NCBI GenBank assembly: GCA_900547195.1
Contig: URFQ01000068.1
Coordinates: 1-13,403, forward strand
Direction: 5' to 3'
DNA: 13,403 bases
Origin: an uncultured Butyricicoccus sp.
Lineage (GTDB): Bacteria > Bacillota > Clostridia > Oscillospirales > Butyricicoccaceae
The notes under the pieces were generated by a model. That model saw only the letters and a list, made by a program, of their open reading frames with translations. It searched no databases and was not told the origin of the DNA. Positions 1-6,335 of the stretch are shown piece after piece. A program made the position numbers and the translations under genes. Position 1 is the first letter of the stretch, and each line of letters opens with the position of its first letter.

Positions 1-423
1 ATTTCCTTCCCGAAACGGATGAACTTTCCAAACCGCAGGAAATGTAGTTGCCAATGCATGCACAAATTCCTCCCGCGTGAACTTTTCCCATGGCTGTGCA
101 TGAATTGCTTCAAACGCTGCTTGCAAGTCATCTGGAATGCATTCATCATTGCTGTACCAAACACTTCGTCCAGCCAATAATTTTTCTCGCTTCTCGACAT
201 TAATCACACGGTACTTTCCTGCCCAATCATAAATATCTTCAAACAACAGCCGATGAATCTTACACAAACCAGCTGGCGTAAAATCATCAAAGCCTTGTTC
301 ATACAGCAGCATCATACTTGCACGGGATTGTTCTGCTTCGATCAGATCCAGCATTTTTTCATCCTTGATTTCAAGCTTGTTCCGTAAAACCGGAACATCT
401 TCATACAAATAAATATCAGTCAC
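1..423 (-). CDS. Fic-domain toxin (AMP-transferase type), C-terminus cut by the window edge
   Basis: The first 141 codons of a Fic/DOC protein are present. Proteins of this family move AMP or a related group from a nucleotide to a hydroxyl side chain of a target, and the toxic members act on targets such as gyrase. Residues 135-141 read HPFREGN, the core of the family motif HxFx(D/E)GNxxR with the catalytic His; the window ends before the final Arg. Upstream, a segment containing IHRLLFEDIYDWAGKYR (about residues 56-72) is typical of the Fic N-terminal helices. The start is a GTG at 421-423, with GGAG seven bases upstream. It overlaps the end of the antitoxin gene by 8 bp, so the two are probably translationally coupled. 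The family call is firm; target and activity are inferred. The gene continues beyond position 1. Confidence 0.9.
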   Translation of the reverse strand, partial: MTDIYLYEDVPVLRNKLEIKDEKMLDLIEAEQSRASMMLLYEQGFDDFTPAGLCKIHRLLFEDIYDWAGKYRVINVEKREKLLAGRSVWYSNDECIPDDLQAAFEAIHAQPWEKFTREEFVHALATTFPAVWKVHPFREGN

Positions 424-619
424 GTTTTTTCTCCAAAGCCGCCATTTTACGATGCGACAACATCAACGCTGTCTTCATCTGTACACCAGTCAATTCGCCG
501 CGCGCCCAGCAGGCGGATAATTTTCGAGCATAGTCCGATACCGGGACACCCTCAATCGCGTTGATCGCATCAGCAGTCTTTACTGCTGCAATTCTTCGAT
601 TCAGTGTTTGCTGATCCAT
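416..619 (-). CDS. VbhA-like antitoxin of the Fic toxin
   Basis: This 67-residue protein sits directly upstream of the Fic gene and overlaps it by 8 bp, the usual order for class I Fic toxin-antitoxin pairs. Known VbhA antitoxins insert a helix with the motif (S/T)xxxE(G/N) into the Fic active site, where the Glu blocks productive ATP binding. Here residues 18-27 read DAINAIEGVP: the Glu-Gly is present, but the Ser/Thr position is Ile. The rest, with GELTGVQMKTALM near residue 43, fits the helical VbhA layout. The ATG at 617-619 is preferred over an upstream ATG at 659-661 because AAGGTGG lies just before it and a likely promoter lies between the two. The family call rests on short-motif likeness plus context. 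Confidence 0.8.
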   Translation of the reverse strand: MDQQTLNRRIAAVKTADAINAIEGVPVSDYARKLSACWARGELTGVQMKTALMLSHRKMAALEKKRD

Positions 620-629
620 TCGGCTCACC

Positions 630-640
630 ACCTTTAAGGT
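630..640. promoter_or_regulatory. Possible operator: 11-bp palindrome at the antitoxin start
   Basis: ACCTT-T-AAGGT is a perfect inverted repeat that begins next to the -10 box and includes the ribosome binding site of the antitoxin gene. A protein bound there could repress the toxin-antitoxin operon, or the sequence may simply be palindromic by chance. No binding protein is known from the sequence. Confidence 0.3.
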
Positions 641-641
641 T

Positions 642-669
642 AGTATATCACAGAAATACACTGGATAAA
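642..669 (-). promoter_or_regulatory. Likely promoter of the VbhA-fic operon
   Basis: On the minus strand a TATACT -10 box lies at 642-647, preceded by TG one base upstream (extended -10). TTTATC at 664-669 is a weak -35 box, 16 bp away. Transcription would start near 635, just before the antitoxin ribosome binding site. It lies in the 66-bp gap after the methyltransferase gene, the only real gap in this part of the operon. Confidence 0.5.
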
Positions 670-685
670 AGCGAAAACATCCTTG

Positions 686-1405
686 TCATTCGCTCAGCGC
701 CTGTCTCAGCCGCCCTCTGGCGAGTGCCGCATATCCTTCGGACAGCTCGATTCCTGTTGCGGAATAGCCCTCGAGTACCGCTGCAAGTACGGTCGTCCCC
801 GATCCGGCAAACGGGTCTAAAATATGCCCGCCCGGTTCAGTGATCTTCACGATATCCCGCATCAGTTCAAGCGGCTTTTCGGTTAAATGAATGCGGTGCT
901 GCGGATTGCCATACTTGAACACACCGGGCAGGCAGGGTACCGGTCGGCTGATCGGCATATCCCCATTGGAACCCCACACAATGTACTCAGCCTGCTGACG
1001 GAAGCGTCCTTTTTGCGGTCGGCTGTTGCCCTTGTCCCAAACTGCTGTGCCGCGCCAAATCCAGCCTGCCCATTGCAGCGCATCGGTCGCAGCGGGAAGC
1101 TGTCTCCAATCGATAAACATGCATACCGGCGCACCCGGCTTGCAGACGCGGCGTGCATCACTAAGCCATGCAGTCGCCCATCGTGTCCATGACCGCTGAT
1201 CCTTGGCGTCGCCCTCAAACGGCGGCGGCGCATGGTCTCCCATGCTTGAATATTTACGAACCGTGGACTTGTTTTTTTCTGCCTGTGTGCGTCCACCGGA
1301 CGCATAAGGCGGATCGGTGATGACCGCATCAAAAGTGCCGGGTGCAAACTCCGGCAGCAGCTTCAGCGCATCTCCATGCATGATTTTCCAACGATTATCG
1401 TTCAT
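686..1405 (-). CDS. Beta-class DNA amino-methyltransferase (N6-adenine or N4-cytosine)
   Basis: This 239-residue enzyme is predicted to transfer methyl from S-adenosylmethionine to the exocyclic amine of A or C in a fixed DNA site. The catalytic motif DPPY is at residues 31-34 and the AdoMet-binding motif DPFAGSGTT at 197-205, with TEKP at 175-178 between them. Motif IV before motif I is the beta-class order. The length is that of small phage and ICE methyltransferases. No restriction enzyme is next to it, so it is probably an orphan that shields element DNA or alters host marking. The ATG at 1403-1405 was chosen because AGAG precedes it at normal spacing; an ATG at 1409-1411 would add two residues. 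Either start overlaps the preceding gene, which suggests coupling. The recognition sequence cannot be read from the protein. Confidence 0.93.
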   Translation of the reverse strand: MNDNRWKIMHGDALKLLPEFAPGTFDAVITDPPYASGGRTQAEKNKSTVRKYSSMGDHAPPPFEGDAKDQRSWTRWATAWLSDARRVCKPGAPVCMFIDWRQLPAATDALQWAGWIWRGTAVWDKGNSRPQKGRFRQQAEYIVWGSNGDMPISRPVPCLPGVFKYGNPQHRIHLTEKPLELMRDIVKITEPGGHILDPFAGSGTTVLAAVLEGYSATGIELSEGYAALARGRLRQALSE

Positions 1406-1637
1406 AGGCATGTCTCTCTTTCTTTTGGGATTTTGGAAGGTCGGACAGTTCGGTCTGTACATATTCGCTGATGATCCGAAGTGCAGTGTCATAGCTGTGA
1501 CAGGCAGTCACACGATGAAACATCTCATCTGCCTGCTGCGCCTGTCCTGCCCGCTTCAGCATTACGGACGCGCGGCCTAAAATCGCAAAGATATTGCCGT
1601 CATGTCCCACCAATTCCATTTTCGGTTTCTCACTCAT
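1395..1637 (-). CDS. Conserved small protein of mobile elements, function unknown
   Basis: This 80-residue protein starts at an ATG with AGGAGG five bases upstream. It has the look of a soluble helical protein: residues 10-65 are rich in Ala, Leu and charged residues, with IFAILGRASVML and ADEMFHRV near the start. There is no signal peptide, membrane segment or metal motif. It lies 10 bp after the GGCT gene and overlaps the methyltransferase start, so it belongs to the same transcript. I recall similar short proteins from Clostridia ICEs, but know no function. The gene is well supported by its ribosome binding site and tight packing. Confidence 0.8.
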   Translation of the reverse strand: MSEKPKMELVGHDGNIFAILGRASVMLKRAGQAQQADEMFHRVTACHSYDTALRIISEYVQTELSDLPKSQKKERHAYER

Positions 1638-1647
1638 AACTTCCTCC

Positions 1648-2139
1648 TCATCGTTCCGGTTCTCTTTTTCGCGGATGGTGTTCCCGCACCTCCTGCTGCA
1701 CTTTTTTCAGCGCCTGACGAAGTGATTCCAGCGGCAAACCGTTCTGCCAAAACCCCTTCTGAATCCCGGCATAGTAGCTGGGGGAGGGGAGCGCGGGACT
1801 ATGCCAAACGTCAGTCATCACGTACGCCATGACCGGAATTTTTTGTCCGTCTTTGTCCTGCACAAGCACCTGCTCTTTTTTGTACAAATACGGGAACCCC
1901 TCATATCCGTCGAGCGACTGCTCACAGCTTGGCGTAATGTTCCACAACAGACCATGCACTATTTCTCCCTCTTTGGGCGCAATCGTCGCCACGCCGCAGC
2001 CGCGCAGATTGCCGCGAAACAGCAGTTCATAGCCCTCGAGCACGACCGGTCCTATCACACGCGCATTTGGACATCGCATATCCATCTGATTCAAATTAAT
2101 GTTGGAACCGTATGCAAAATATAGCTTTTCTTCGTTCAT
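1648..2139 (-). CDS. Gamma-glutamylcyclotransferase-like (GGCT/AIG2 family) protein
   Basis: This 163-residue protein has the family's substrate loop FAYGSN at residues 8-13 and the likely general acid/base Glu80 in LDGYEGFP. Characterised relatives cut gamma-glutamyl amides by cyclising the glutamyl group to 5-oxoproline, which frees the amine. Substrates range from glutathione fragments to gamma-glutamylamines and isopeptides. The length fits a single-domain member. It is cytoplasmic, with no signal peptide. Its start overlaps the stop of the 84-residue gene by ATGA, and an amidoligase lies just upstream, so the natural reading is that it undoes or processes the amidoligase product. That link is inference; the fold call is strong. 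Confidence 0.88.
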   Translation of the reverse strand: MNEEKLYFAYGSNINLNQMDMRCPNARVIGPVVLEGYELLFRGNLRGCGVATIAPKEGEIVHGLLWNITPSCEQSLDGYEGFPYLYKKEQVLVQDKDGQKIPVMAYVMTDVWHSPALPSPSYYAGIQKGFWQNGLPLESLRQALKKVQQEVREHHPRKREPER

Positions 2140-2390
2140 TCACCGTCCTCCAAAATGGTCAGCGCACCGACTTTCGCAAGCGCGTACAGCATCACGCTTG
2201 CCTGCTGCTCCACGCTGCCCGCAGGCAGCGGGCAATCCATCCCGGTCATACGCACAAAGTTATGCTGCAAAAACCAGAGATAGGTTTCCGTATCCGCAAA
2301 TTCTCCGGGATCAAATGTCCGCATGCGAAACTGCTCCATGATCTCAAGCGCACTGCCCGATAAAATATCCTCATCGGTTTGAATTTTCAT
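2136..2390 (-). CDS. Unknown 84-residue protein between the amidoligase and GGCT genes
   Basis: This small acidic protein starts two bases after the amidoligase stop, with GGAG eight bases upstream of its ATG, and its stop overlaps the next start (ATGA). It is therefore produced together with both enzymes. The sequence suggests helices, with SALEIMEQFRMRTFDPGEF at about residues 13-31 and a C-terminal helix ending in ILEDGE. There is one Cys, no signal peptide and no membrane segment. I do not recognise a named domain. It could be a partner subunit, a substrate, or a carrier whose C-terminal Gly-Glu is joined to something. The last idea is speculation from context. Confidence 0.75.
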   Translation of the reverse strand: MKIQTDEDILSGSALEIMEQFRMRTFDPGEFADTETYLWFLQHNFVRMTGMDCPLPAGSVEQQASVMLYALAKVGALTILEDGE

Positions 2391-2392
2391 GT

Positions 2393-3352
2393 TTACCGCT
2401 CCATTTCTCGTATTTTTTTCTTTTTGTTCACTTCATAACTGTCCTTGTCGTACCGCCACGCCCGGTCACCCTCCAGATTCGCAAGCAGATGATCTCTCGT
2501 ATTTTTAAACTCTGCTCCATTGAGTCCAAGGCGTACCAGCCATGTGCGGAAGGTGAACAGCTCATTGTCGCTCTGCGTCTTGCGCATGACTGTGCTGCGC
2601 TGTGCGATTGCCTGCGCCGAAATTGCCAGACACAAATTCACATACGCTGCCGCACGTCCGGCGTGCAGCGTGGAATTGAAACAGCGCCACTCCACCGTGC
2701 CGCGATAAAATACCGAATGCAGATTCAGCGCGTAATACCGCGTCCAGTTGTAGTGTTCATGACTTCCACTGACGCCCTCATACCAAATACTTTCCAGCTT
2801 TGTGAGATCATGCGTTTCATCGCTGGACAGCTTCCGCGCCTCACGCAGCATCGGCTCACGCACCTTCTGGCACCAGCGCGACGCACGCGCTTCATTGACC
2901 TGTAATGCCTTGAACAGCATATCTTCCTTGGAATACATGATTCCAATCAGGTTTTTCAGGCTTTGCCGGTTATGATTTGCCGCATCCACATGTACATGCA
3001 AACCGCACGAGTTGTTTACCTTGCCGCCTGCCCTACGCATGCAGCGCACACATTCCTGAAACTTCGGCAGTTCGTCATAGGTCAGCTTTGGCGTGACCAT
3101 TTCAACCTGATAGAATGGAGATCCGATGGACTGATAACCGCTTTCAGTCCTTCTTTCTGTGCGAATACTGCTGTCGCTCATCAGCTTCCACGTCTTCCCC
3201 TTCAGATCGGTAACTGCCCAAGCATCGTATATACCGCCGATATGCTGTGCCGATGTTTCAAAATATTCTGCCAGTGCCTGCGCAGCCGCCTGGCGAGTGA
3301 TGCCAGTCAACTCAACTTCTACGCCGAAACATTGGTCTTTCAGTCCGATCAT
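2393..3352 (-). CDS. Putative amidoligase (Amidoligase_2 family)
   Basis: Family members are predicted ATP-dependent ligases joining a carboxylate to an amine, in a fold related to glutamine synthetase and glutamate-cysteine ligase. The expected motifs appear in order: GVEVELTG at residues 10-17 (metal-binding acidic pair), WKLMSDSS at 55-62, VEMVTP at 83-88, GLHVHVD at 117-123, RYYALNLHS at 205-213 and TVEWRCFNSTLH at 219-230. At 319 residues it is full length, with a Lys/Arg-rich tail. It starts inside the stop of the C5 methyltransferase gene (ATGA overlap). As I recall the family description, amidoligases of this type are found beside AIG2-type cyclotransferases in fungi or amidotransferase-like peptidases in proteobacteria; here a cyclotransferase-like gene lies two genes downstream. 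Substrate unknown. Confidence 0.88.
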   Translation of the reverse strand: MIGLKDQCFGVEVELTGITRQAAAQALAEYFETSAQHIGGIYDAWAVTDLKGKTWKLMSDSSIRTERRTESGYQSIGSPFYQVEMVTPKLTYDELPKFQECVRCMRRAGGKVNNSCGLHVHVDAANHNRQSLKNLIGIMYSKEDMLFKALQVNEARASRWCQKVREPMLREARKLSSDETHDLTKLESIWYEGVSGSHEHYNWTRYYALNLHSVFYRGTVEWRCFNSTLHAGRAAAYVNLCLAISAQAIAQRSTVMRKTQSDNELFTFRTWLVRLGLNGAEFKNTRDHLLANLEGDRAWRYDKDSYEVNKKKKIREMER

Positions 3353-4416
3353 GCTGAATCCCTCAATTCGTCATCTGCTGCGCGGATACGTCGTGCAATG
3401 GCTTCGATTACCGGCACAGTCACACTGTTTCCAGCCTGCTTATACGCCTGTGCATCCGATGTGATTGACAGTAACCGATCAATTGCATCCTCATCGAAGC
3501 CTTGCAGCCGAAGACACTCTCTGGGCATCAAACGGCGAATACGCCCTGTGCGCGTGACAACTCCCTGTGCACAGCTGGTGTCCAGTGTACGCGCAATCCC
3601 ATGCCATACCCTTTTGCATCTTGTCATACTTCCCGGATAACTCAAATCGACCGAATCCCCTATATTGGCTTGCTGATAGCCGCATTTCGCAGCAGTTATA
3701 ATCATCATAGAATGAGGTTGAGAAATCTGTTCATCATTTGAGTCGATAAAATACAATCCGGTTTTGCCGCCTATACTGCCTGTACCCGCAGTCTGCGTAC
3801 AGGCTAACCCGTGCGTATCATAGACGCGGGCGCCTTGCCGCCCTTTGATGAGTGATACAAGAGTTTCTCGATTGGCGCCGAAGACAGGAAGTATTTTTCC
3901 GGCGCATCGGGGATCAAGATAGCAGATAAGGAACAGCCTGCGTCGGGATTGCGGGACTCCAAAATCCTTGCTGTTAAGCACAGACCATTCGACATAATAC
4001 CCCATGTCATCCAGCGCGGCGAGGATGGCTGCAAATGTCCTGCCTTCGTCATGCGATAACAGACCGGGAACATTTTCAAGGAACAGATACGGCGGTCGTC
4101 TAACCTTAGCCAATCTGGAAATTTCAAAGAACAGAGTACCTCTTGCATCGGCAAATCCCTGTCGTTTGCCAGCATATGAAAATGCTTGACAAGGGAATCC
4201 TCCGCACAGAAGGTCAAATTCCGGCAGATCGTTTGGGTTGATTGCTCGGGCATCTTGGAAATAGCACTCCTCCCTTTCCGGATGGTGAATGGCACGGTAG
4301 CTTGCCTCTGCGAATTTATCAATTTCGCAATGCCCGATACACTGAAACCCACCTGCGCGGGTCAGTCCGGCGCGAAAGCCACCAATACCGGCAAACATAT
4401 CAAAATATCGAATCAG
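3349..4416 (-). CDS. DNA cytosine-5 methyltransferase (Dcm/HhaI type)
   Basis: The enzyme methylates carbon 5 of cytosine within a short DNA site. Counting from the ATG at 4396-4398, motif I FAGIGGF is at 2-8, motif IV GGFPCQ at 66-71 with catalytic Cys70, motif VI ENV at 108-110, motif VIII QSRRR at 150-154, motif IX LRLQGF at 296-301 and motif X QAGNSVTVPV at 321-330. The region of about 180-280 is the target-recognition domain. The start is placed at a CTG (4414-4416). It has GGGGGTG seven bases upstream and adds LIRYFD, the usual beginning of motif I in this family, whereas the ATG has no ribosome binding site. A stop codon two codons upstream excludes a longer form. No restriction enzyme is adjacent. 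The gene follows a terminator-like hairpin, which may limit its expression. Confidence 0.95.
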   Translation of the reverse strand: MIRYFDMFAGIGGFRAGLTRAGGFQCIGHCEIDKFAEASYRAIHHPEREECYFQDARAINPNDLPEFDLLCGGFPCQAFSYAGKRQGFADARGTLFFEISRLAKVRRPPYLFLENVPGLLSHDEGRTFAAILAALDDMGYYVEWSVLNSKDFGVPQSRRRLFLICYLDPRCAGKILPVFGANRETLVSLIKGRQGARVYDTHGLACTQTAGTGSIGGKTGLYFIDSNDEQISQPHSMMIITAAKCGYQQANIGDSVDLSYPGSMTRCKRVWHGIARTLDTSCAQGVVTRTGRIRRLMPRECLRLQGFDEDAIDRLLSITSDAQAYKQAGNSVTVPVIEAIARRIRAADDELRDSA

Positions 4417-4420
4417 GAAT

Positions 4421-4445
4421 TATCACCCCCATTTTGCAGTGCAAA
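4421..4445 (-). promoter_or_regulatory. Leader of the C5 methyltransferase gene: small palindrome and GGGGGTGATA box
   Basis: TTTGCA-G-TGCAAA is a perfect 13-bp palindrome at 4433-4445. It is followed in the transcript by GGGGGTGATA (4421-4430), which contains the ribosome binding site used for the CTG start. The same 10-nt box occurs in the leader of the SLH gene, also after a hairpin terminator. No clear promoter is seen between the terminator and the start codon, so expression probably depends on read-through. Confidence 0.4.
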
Positions 4446-4482
4446 CAAAAAGCCGAGAACGTCTGCATCGACATCCCCGGCT
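4442..4482 (-). terminator. Rho-independent terminator or attenuator before the C5 methyltransferase gene
   Basis: In the minus-strand transcript, 4470-4482 pairs with 4451-4463 over 13 unbroken base pairs, three or more of them G-U, around a 6-nt loop and followed by UUUUGUUU. On the plus strand those G-U pairs become mismatches, so the structure works in one direction only. It lies inside an otherwise continuous gene cluster and would uncouple replication genes from methylation and modification genes, fully or in part. Confidence 0.75.
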
Positions 4483-4490
4483 CCTGTCTG

Positions 4491-4619
4491 CTATGTAATA
4501 TTTCTTTTTAAACCGTCACCATTCTTTTCATTTCGCTCCAGTTGGCTCTCAAGGCGTTTATAACCTTTGGCGTTCAATACATACGCTATCTGGGATGACT
4601 GTGCGACACGCACCGTCAC
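4491..4619 (-). CDS. Possible small ORF (42 residues), perhaps a frameshifted gene
   Basis: From a GTG at 4617-4619 the frame reads TVRVAQSSQIAYVLNAKGYK, then a charged tail to a stop at 4491. The look is that of a real small protein, but there is no ribosome binding site before this GTG. A good site (GGGAGGAG, inside the end of the previous gene) leads instead to an ATG at 4640, in another frame that stops after about 26 poor-looking codons. Either this ORF uses a weak start, or one base has been lost or gained and the start is now out of frame. No function is recognised. Confidence 0.4.
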   Translation of the reverse strand: MTVRVAQSSQIAYVLNAKGYKRLESQLERNEKNGDGLKRNIT

Positions 4620-4640
4620 AGAGCGAACCGTGGCGGTTCA

Positions 4641-5018
4641 TCAACTCCTCCCTCGCTCAAATGATGAAAAACGGTTCAAAAAACGAATTCGTCCGCGCAC
4701 TTTTTTGCTCGATGCATCCAACCCGGTCATATTGCTCTGAATACGCCTCTGGATCGCACGGAGCTGCTGTGGATCGTTACAGCATTCAACGATAACATAC
4801 TCACCGCTCTTTGAAGCAAATACCTCACGCTTTCCGGTTTCGTCGCGGATACTCGCCATCAGCCGCTGACCGAGCCGCTTGCGATAGCTGCTTTGCAGTG
4901 CACCCACATCACCGGAAACACCGTGCTTTTCAAGAATCTCTGCGATCTCATCGGCACTGATTTTCAGGTTTGCAGACAGCCGTTCCATGATCTCGTCCAC
5001 AGCTTCAGAAGGCAACAT
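4641..5018 (-). CDS. Conserved unknown protein after the ParB-like gene
   Basis: This 125-residue soluble protein starts at the ATG at 5016-5018, which has GGAGGG six to eight bases upstream and lies inside the end of the parB-like gene (14-bp overlap). The longer frame from 5057 is less likely. Residues 1-55 are helical, with EIMERLSANLKISADEIAEI and a following KHGVSG turn that could be a helix-turn-helix. Residues 60-100 hold a possible beta hairpin, REVFASKSGEYVIVECC, and the last 25 residues are Arg/Lys-rich. A role in DNA handling with the ParB-like protein is plausible from position and charge but unproven. I know no named family. Confidence 0.75.
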   Translation of the reverse strand: MLPSEAVDEIMERLSANLKISADEIAEILEKHGVSGDVGALQSSYRKRLGQRLMASIRDETGKREVFASKSGEYVIVECCNDPQQLRAIQRRIQSNMTGLDASSKKVRGRIRFLNRFSSFERGRS

Positions 5019-5940
5019 TGTCGTCCCTCCCTTCCGCGCACAAAATCTTCTGCTCAATCATCTCCGCGATATCGGAAAATGTCGCTGCAATCTCTCGAGC
5101 TTCGGTCACGGTGTCGGTGAGTTCATCTTTCGTCATGCGGGTACAAGATGCCCAAATCCGTATATTTTCCTCGTTTACTGTCAGGAGCACGGCTTTTTCA
5201 AACGCTTTGCAGAACGAATCCGCGATTTTACGTTCGCGCTCAATCTCACTGTTCTGCCTGCGCAATTCCTTCTTAGCTTTCTCGTATTCCACAGCCTGTG
5301 CAGCAGCTTGTTCACGTTCCCCATCGGGCAAATTCTGTATTTTTTTCGTAATCTGATACCCCTGATTGACAGATAACTCCCGATTATCCAAGGCTTTCTT
5401 AACCACATCCGGTGCATACTCATCGATCTGCATCACTTTACCCATGGTGCGCTGCCCAAGCCCGACCGTTTCCGCAAGTTCCTTACGCGTATCGACAGCA
5501 GAAACCGCTTTCGGCAATATTGCCGAAAGCGGTTTCTCTGAAAACTTGTCACCACCAGCCGCCGCTTGATTTGCCCGTGCTTTCGCCTCAATTTCCGGTT
5601 TTAGCTTGAGCGCAATCCTGCCGAGTTCCCACTTTTCCAGATTGCGCCTGCTCTTCTGTGTATCGAGCGCCCACTGCTTTGCTTCCAATAAATTTTCAAA
5701 CGAAAACACCGAAATCTTATAGGGTAAACCGTGTTTTTCGCACAGTCTTTGCCGGTTATGCCCATCGATGATGACCAATTCTTCATTCACAATCACTGGT
5801 GTATAACACCCATTTTTGAGCAAATCGTCTTCCAAAACAGCAAGCTGCTCCGCGCGCAAAGGCGGGAGCAGCTCTTTCATTTCTGGCAGCACGGCAGGGG
5901 TGCATTCTGCGCTCGAATATTCAATCCCTGTATTTTTCAT
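5005..5940 (-). CDS. ParB-like nuclease-domain protein
   Basis: The 311-residue protein has an N-terminal ParB/sulfiredoxin-like domain at about residues 18-95, with VIIDGHNRQRLCEKHG at 56-71 including the family's DGHNR. A DNA-binding helix-turn-helix follows at about 151-172 (TRKELAETVGLGQRTMGKVM). A long charged helix, probably a coiled coil, spans about 203-245. Chromosomal ParB binds parS and uses CTP for partition, while ICE and phage relatives are often uncharacterised and may be regulators or nucleases. No ParA gene is adjacent. It lies six bases after ssb and overlaps the next gene. Its codons 135-147 form a 38-bp perfect palindrome in the DNA. Family call firm, job unclear. Confidence 0.88.
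   Translation of the reverse strand: MKNTGIEYSSAECTPAVLPEMKELLPPLRAEQLAVLEDDLLKNGCYTPVIVNEELVIIDGHNRQRLCEKHGLPYKISVFSFENLLEAKQWALDTQKSRRNLEKWELGRIALKLKPEIEAKARANQAAAGGDKFSEKPLSAILPKAVSAVDTRKELAETVGLGQRTMGKVMQIDEYAPDVVKKALDNRELSVNQGYQITKKIQNLPDGEREQAAAQAVEYEKAKKELRRQNSEIERERKIADSFCKAFEKAVLLTVNEENIRIWASCTRMTKDELTDTVTEAREIAATFSDIAEMIEQKILCAEGRDDNVAF
5500..5537. repeat. 38-bp perfect palindrome inside the parB-like gene
   Basis: The left half AGAAACCGCTTTCGGCAAT (5500-5518) is followed without a spacer by its exact reverse complement (5519-5537). After a single-base bulge, CAG/CTG can extend it at the ends. It encodes residues 135-147 of the ParB-like protein (EKPLSAILPKAVS), between the ParB domain and the helix-turn-helix. 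It could form a long hairpin in mRNA or single-stranded DNA, serve as a two-fold binding site, or be an inserted palindromic repeat that kept the frame. Confidence 0.95.
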
Positions 5941-5946
5941 CAGCAG

Positions 5947-6312
5947 TCATGCCGCATTCTGGTCGATTTCAACTGCATTTCCGGCTTTCTCCTTAGGGCG
6001 CGGCGGCAAAAATTCCACCTCACGCACCTTGATGAGAAATCCCGGCTGGCGGGTTGGATCATCCCCGAAAATAATCGTCTCAAAATCACCTGAAACCGCA
6101 ATTTTGCACCCTTTACACGCCATTTCTGCACAGCGCTCTGCCATTCTGCCATGCACTTTTGCCGAAATGAAATCGGTGAGACAGCTGCCATTCGGGTCTT
6201 TGTATCTTCGGTCGCAGGCAAGGCGCAGAACCGCATACGGTTTTCCGGTGGACTCATTCGTTTTCAGTACCACATCGTTTGTCAGATTTCCAATTGCAAT
6301 GATTTTCAGCAT
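5947..6312 (-). CDS. ssb: Single-stranded DNA-binding protein
   Basis: The 121-residue protein is an OB-fold SSB that coats single-stranded DNA during replication, repair or conjugative transfer. The start MLKIIAIGNLTNDVVLK and the stretch TGKPYAVLRLACDRRY are typical of the first strands. The ATG at 6310-6312 is chosen because GGGAGGAAAAT precedes it; the longer open frame to 6414 lies inside the SLH gene. The tail ends in VEIDQNAA and lacks the acidic DDDIPF-like end by which housekeeping SSBs recruit partners. That loss is common in mobile-element SSBs. It is 23 bp from the SLH gene and 6 bp from the parB-like gene, in one transcript. Confidence 0.92.
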   Translation of the reverse strand: MLKIIAIGNLTNDVVLKTNESTGKPYAVLRLACDRRYKDPNGSCLTDFISAKVHGRMAERCAEMACKGCKIAVSGDFETIIFGDDPTRQPGFLIKVREVEFLPPRPKEKAGNAVEIDQNAA

Positions 6313-6335
6313 ATTTTCCTCCCTTTCCGGCTGGT

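Noticed and set aside
3804..4352. 182-residue open frame on the minus strand overlapping the C5 methyltransferase
   Set aside because: It is an alternative frame of a gene that shows all methyltransferase motifs in order.
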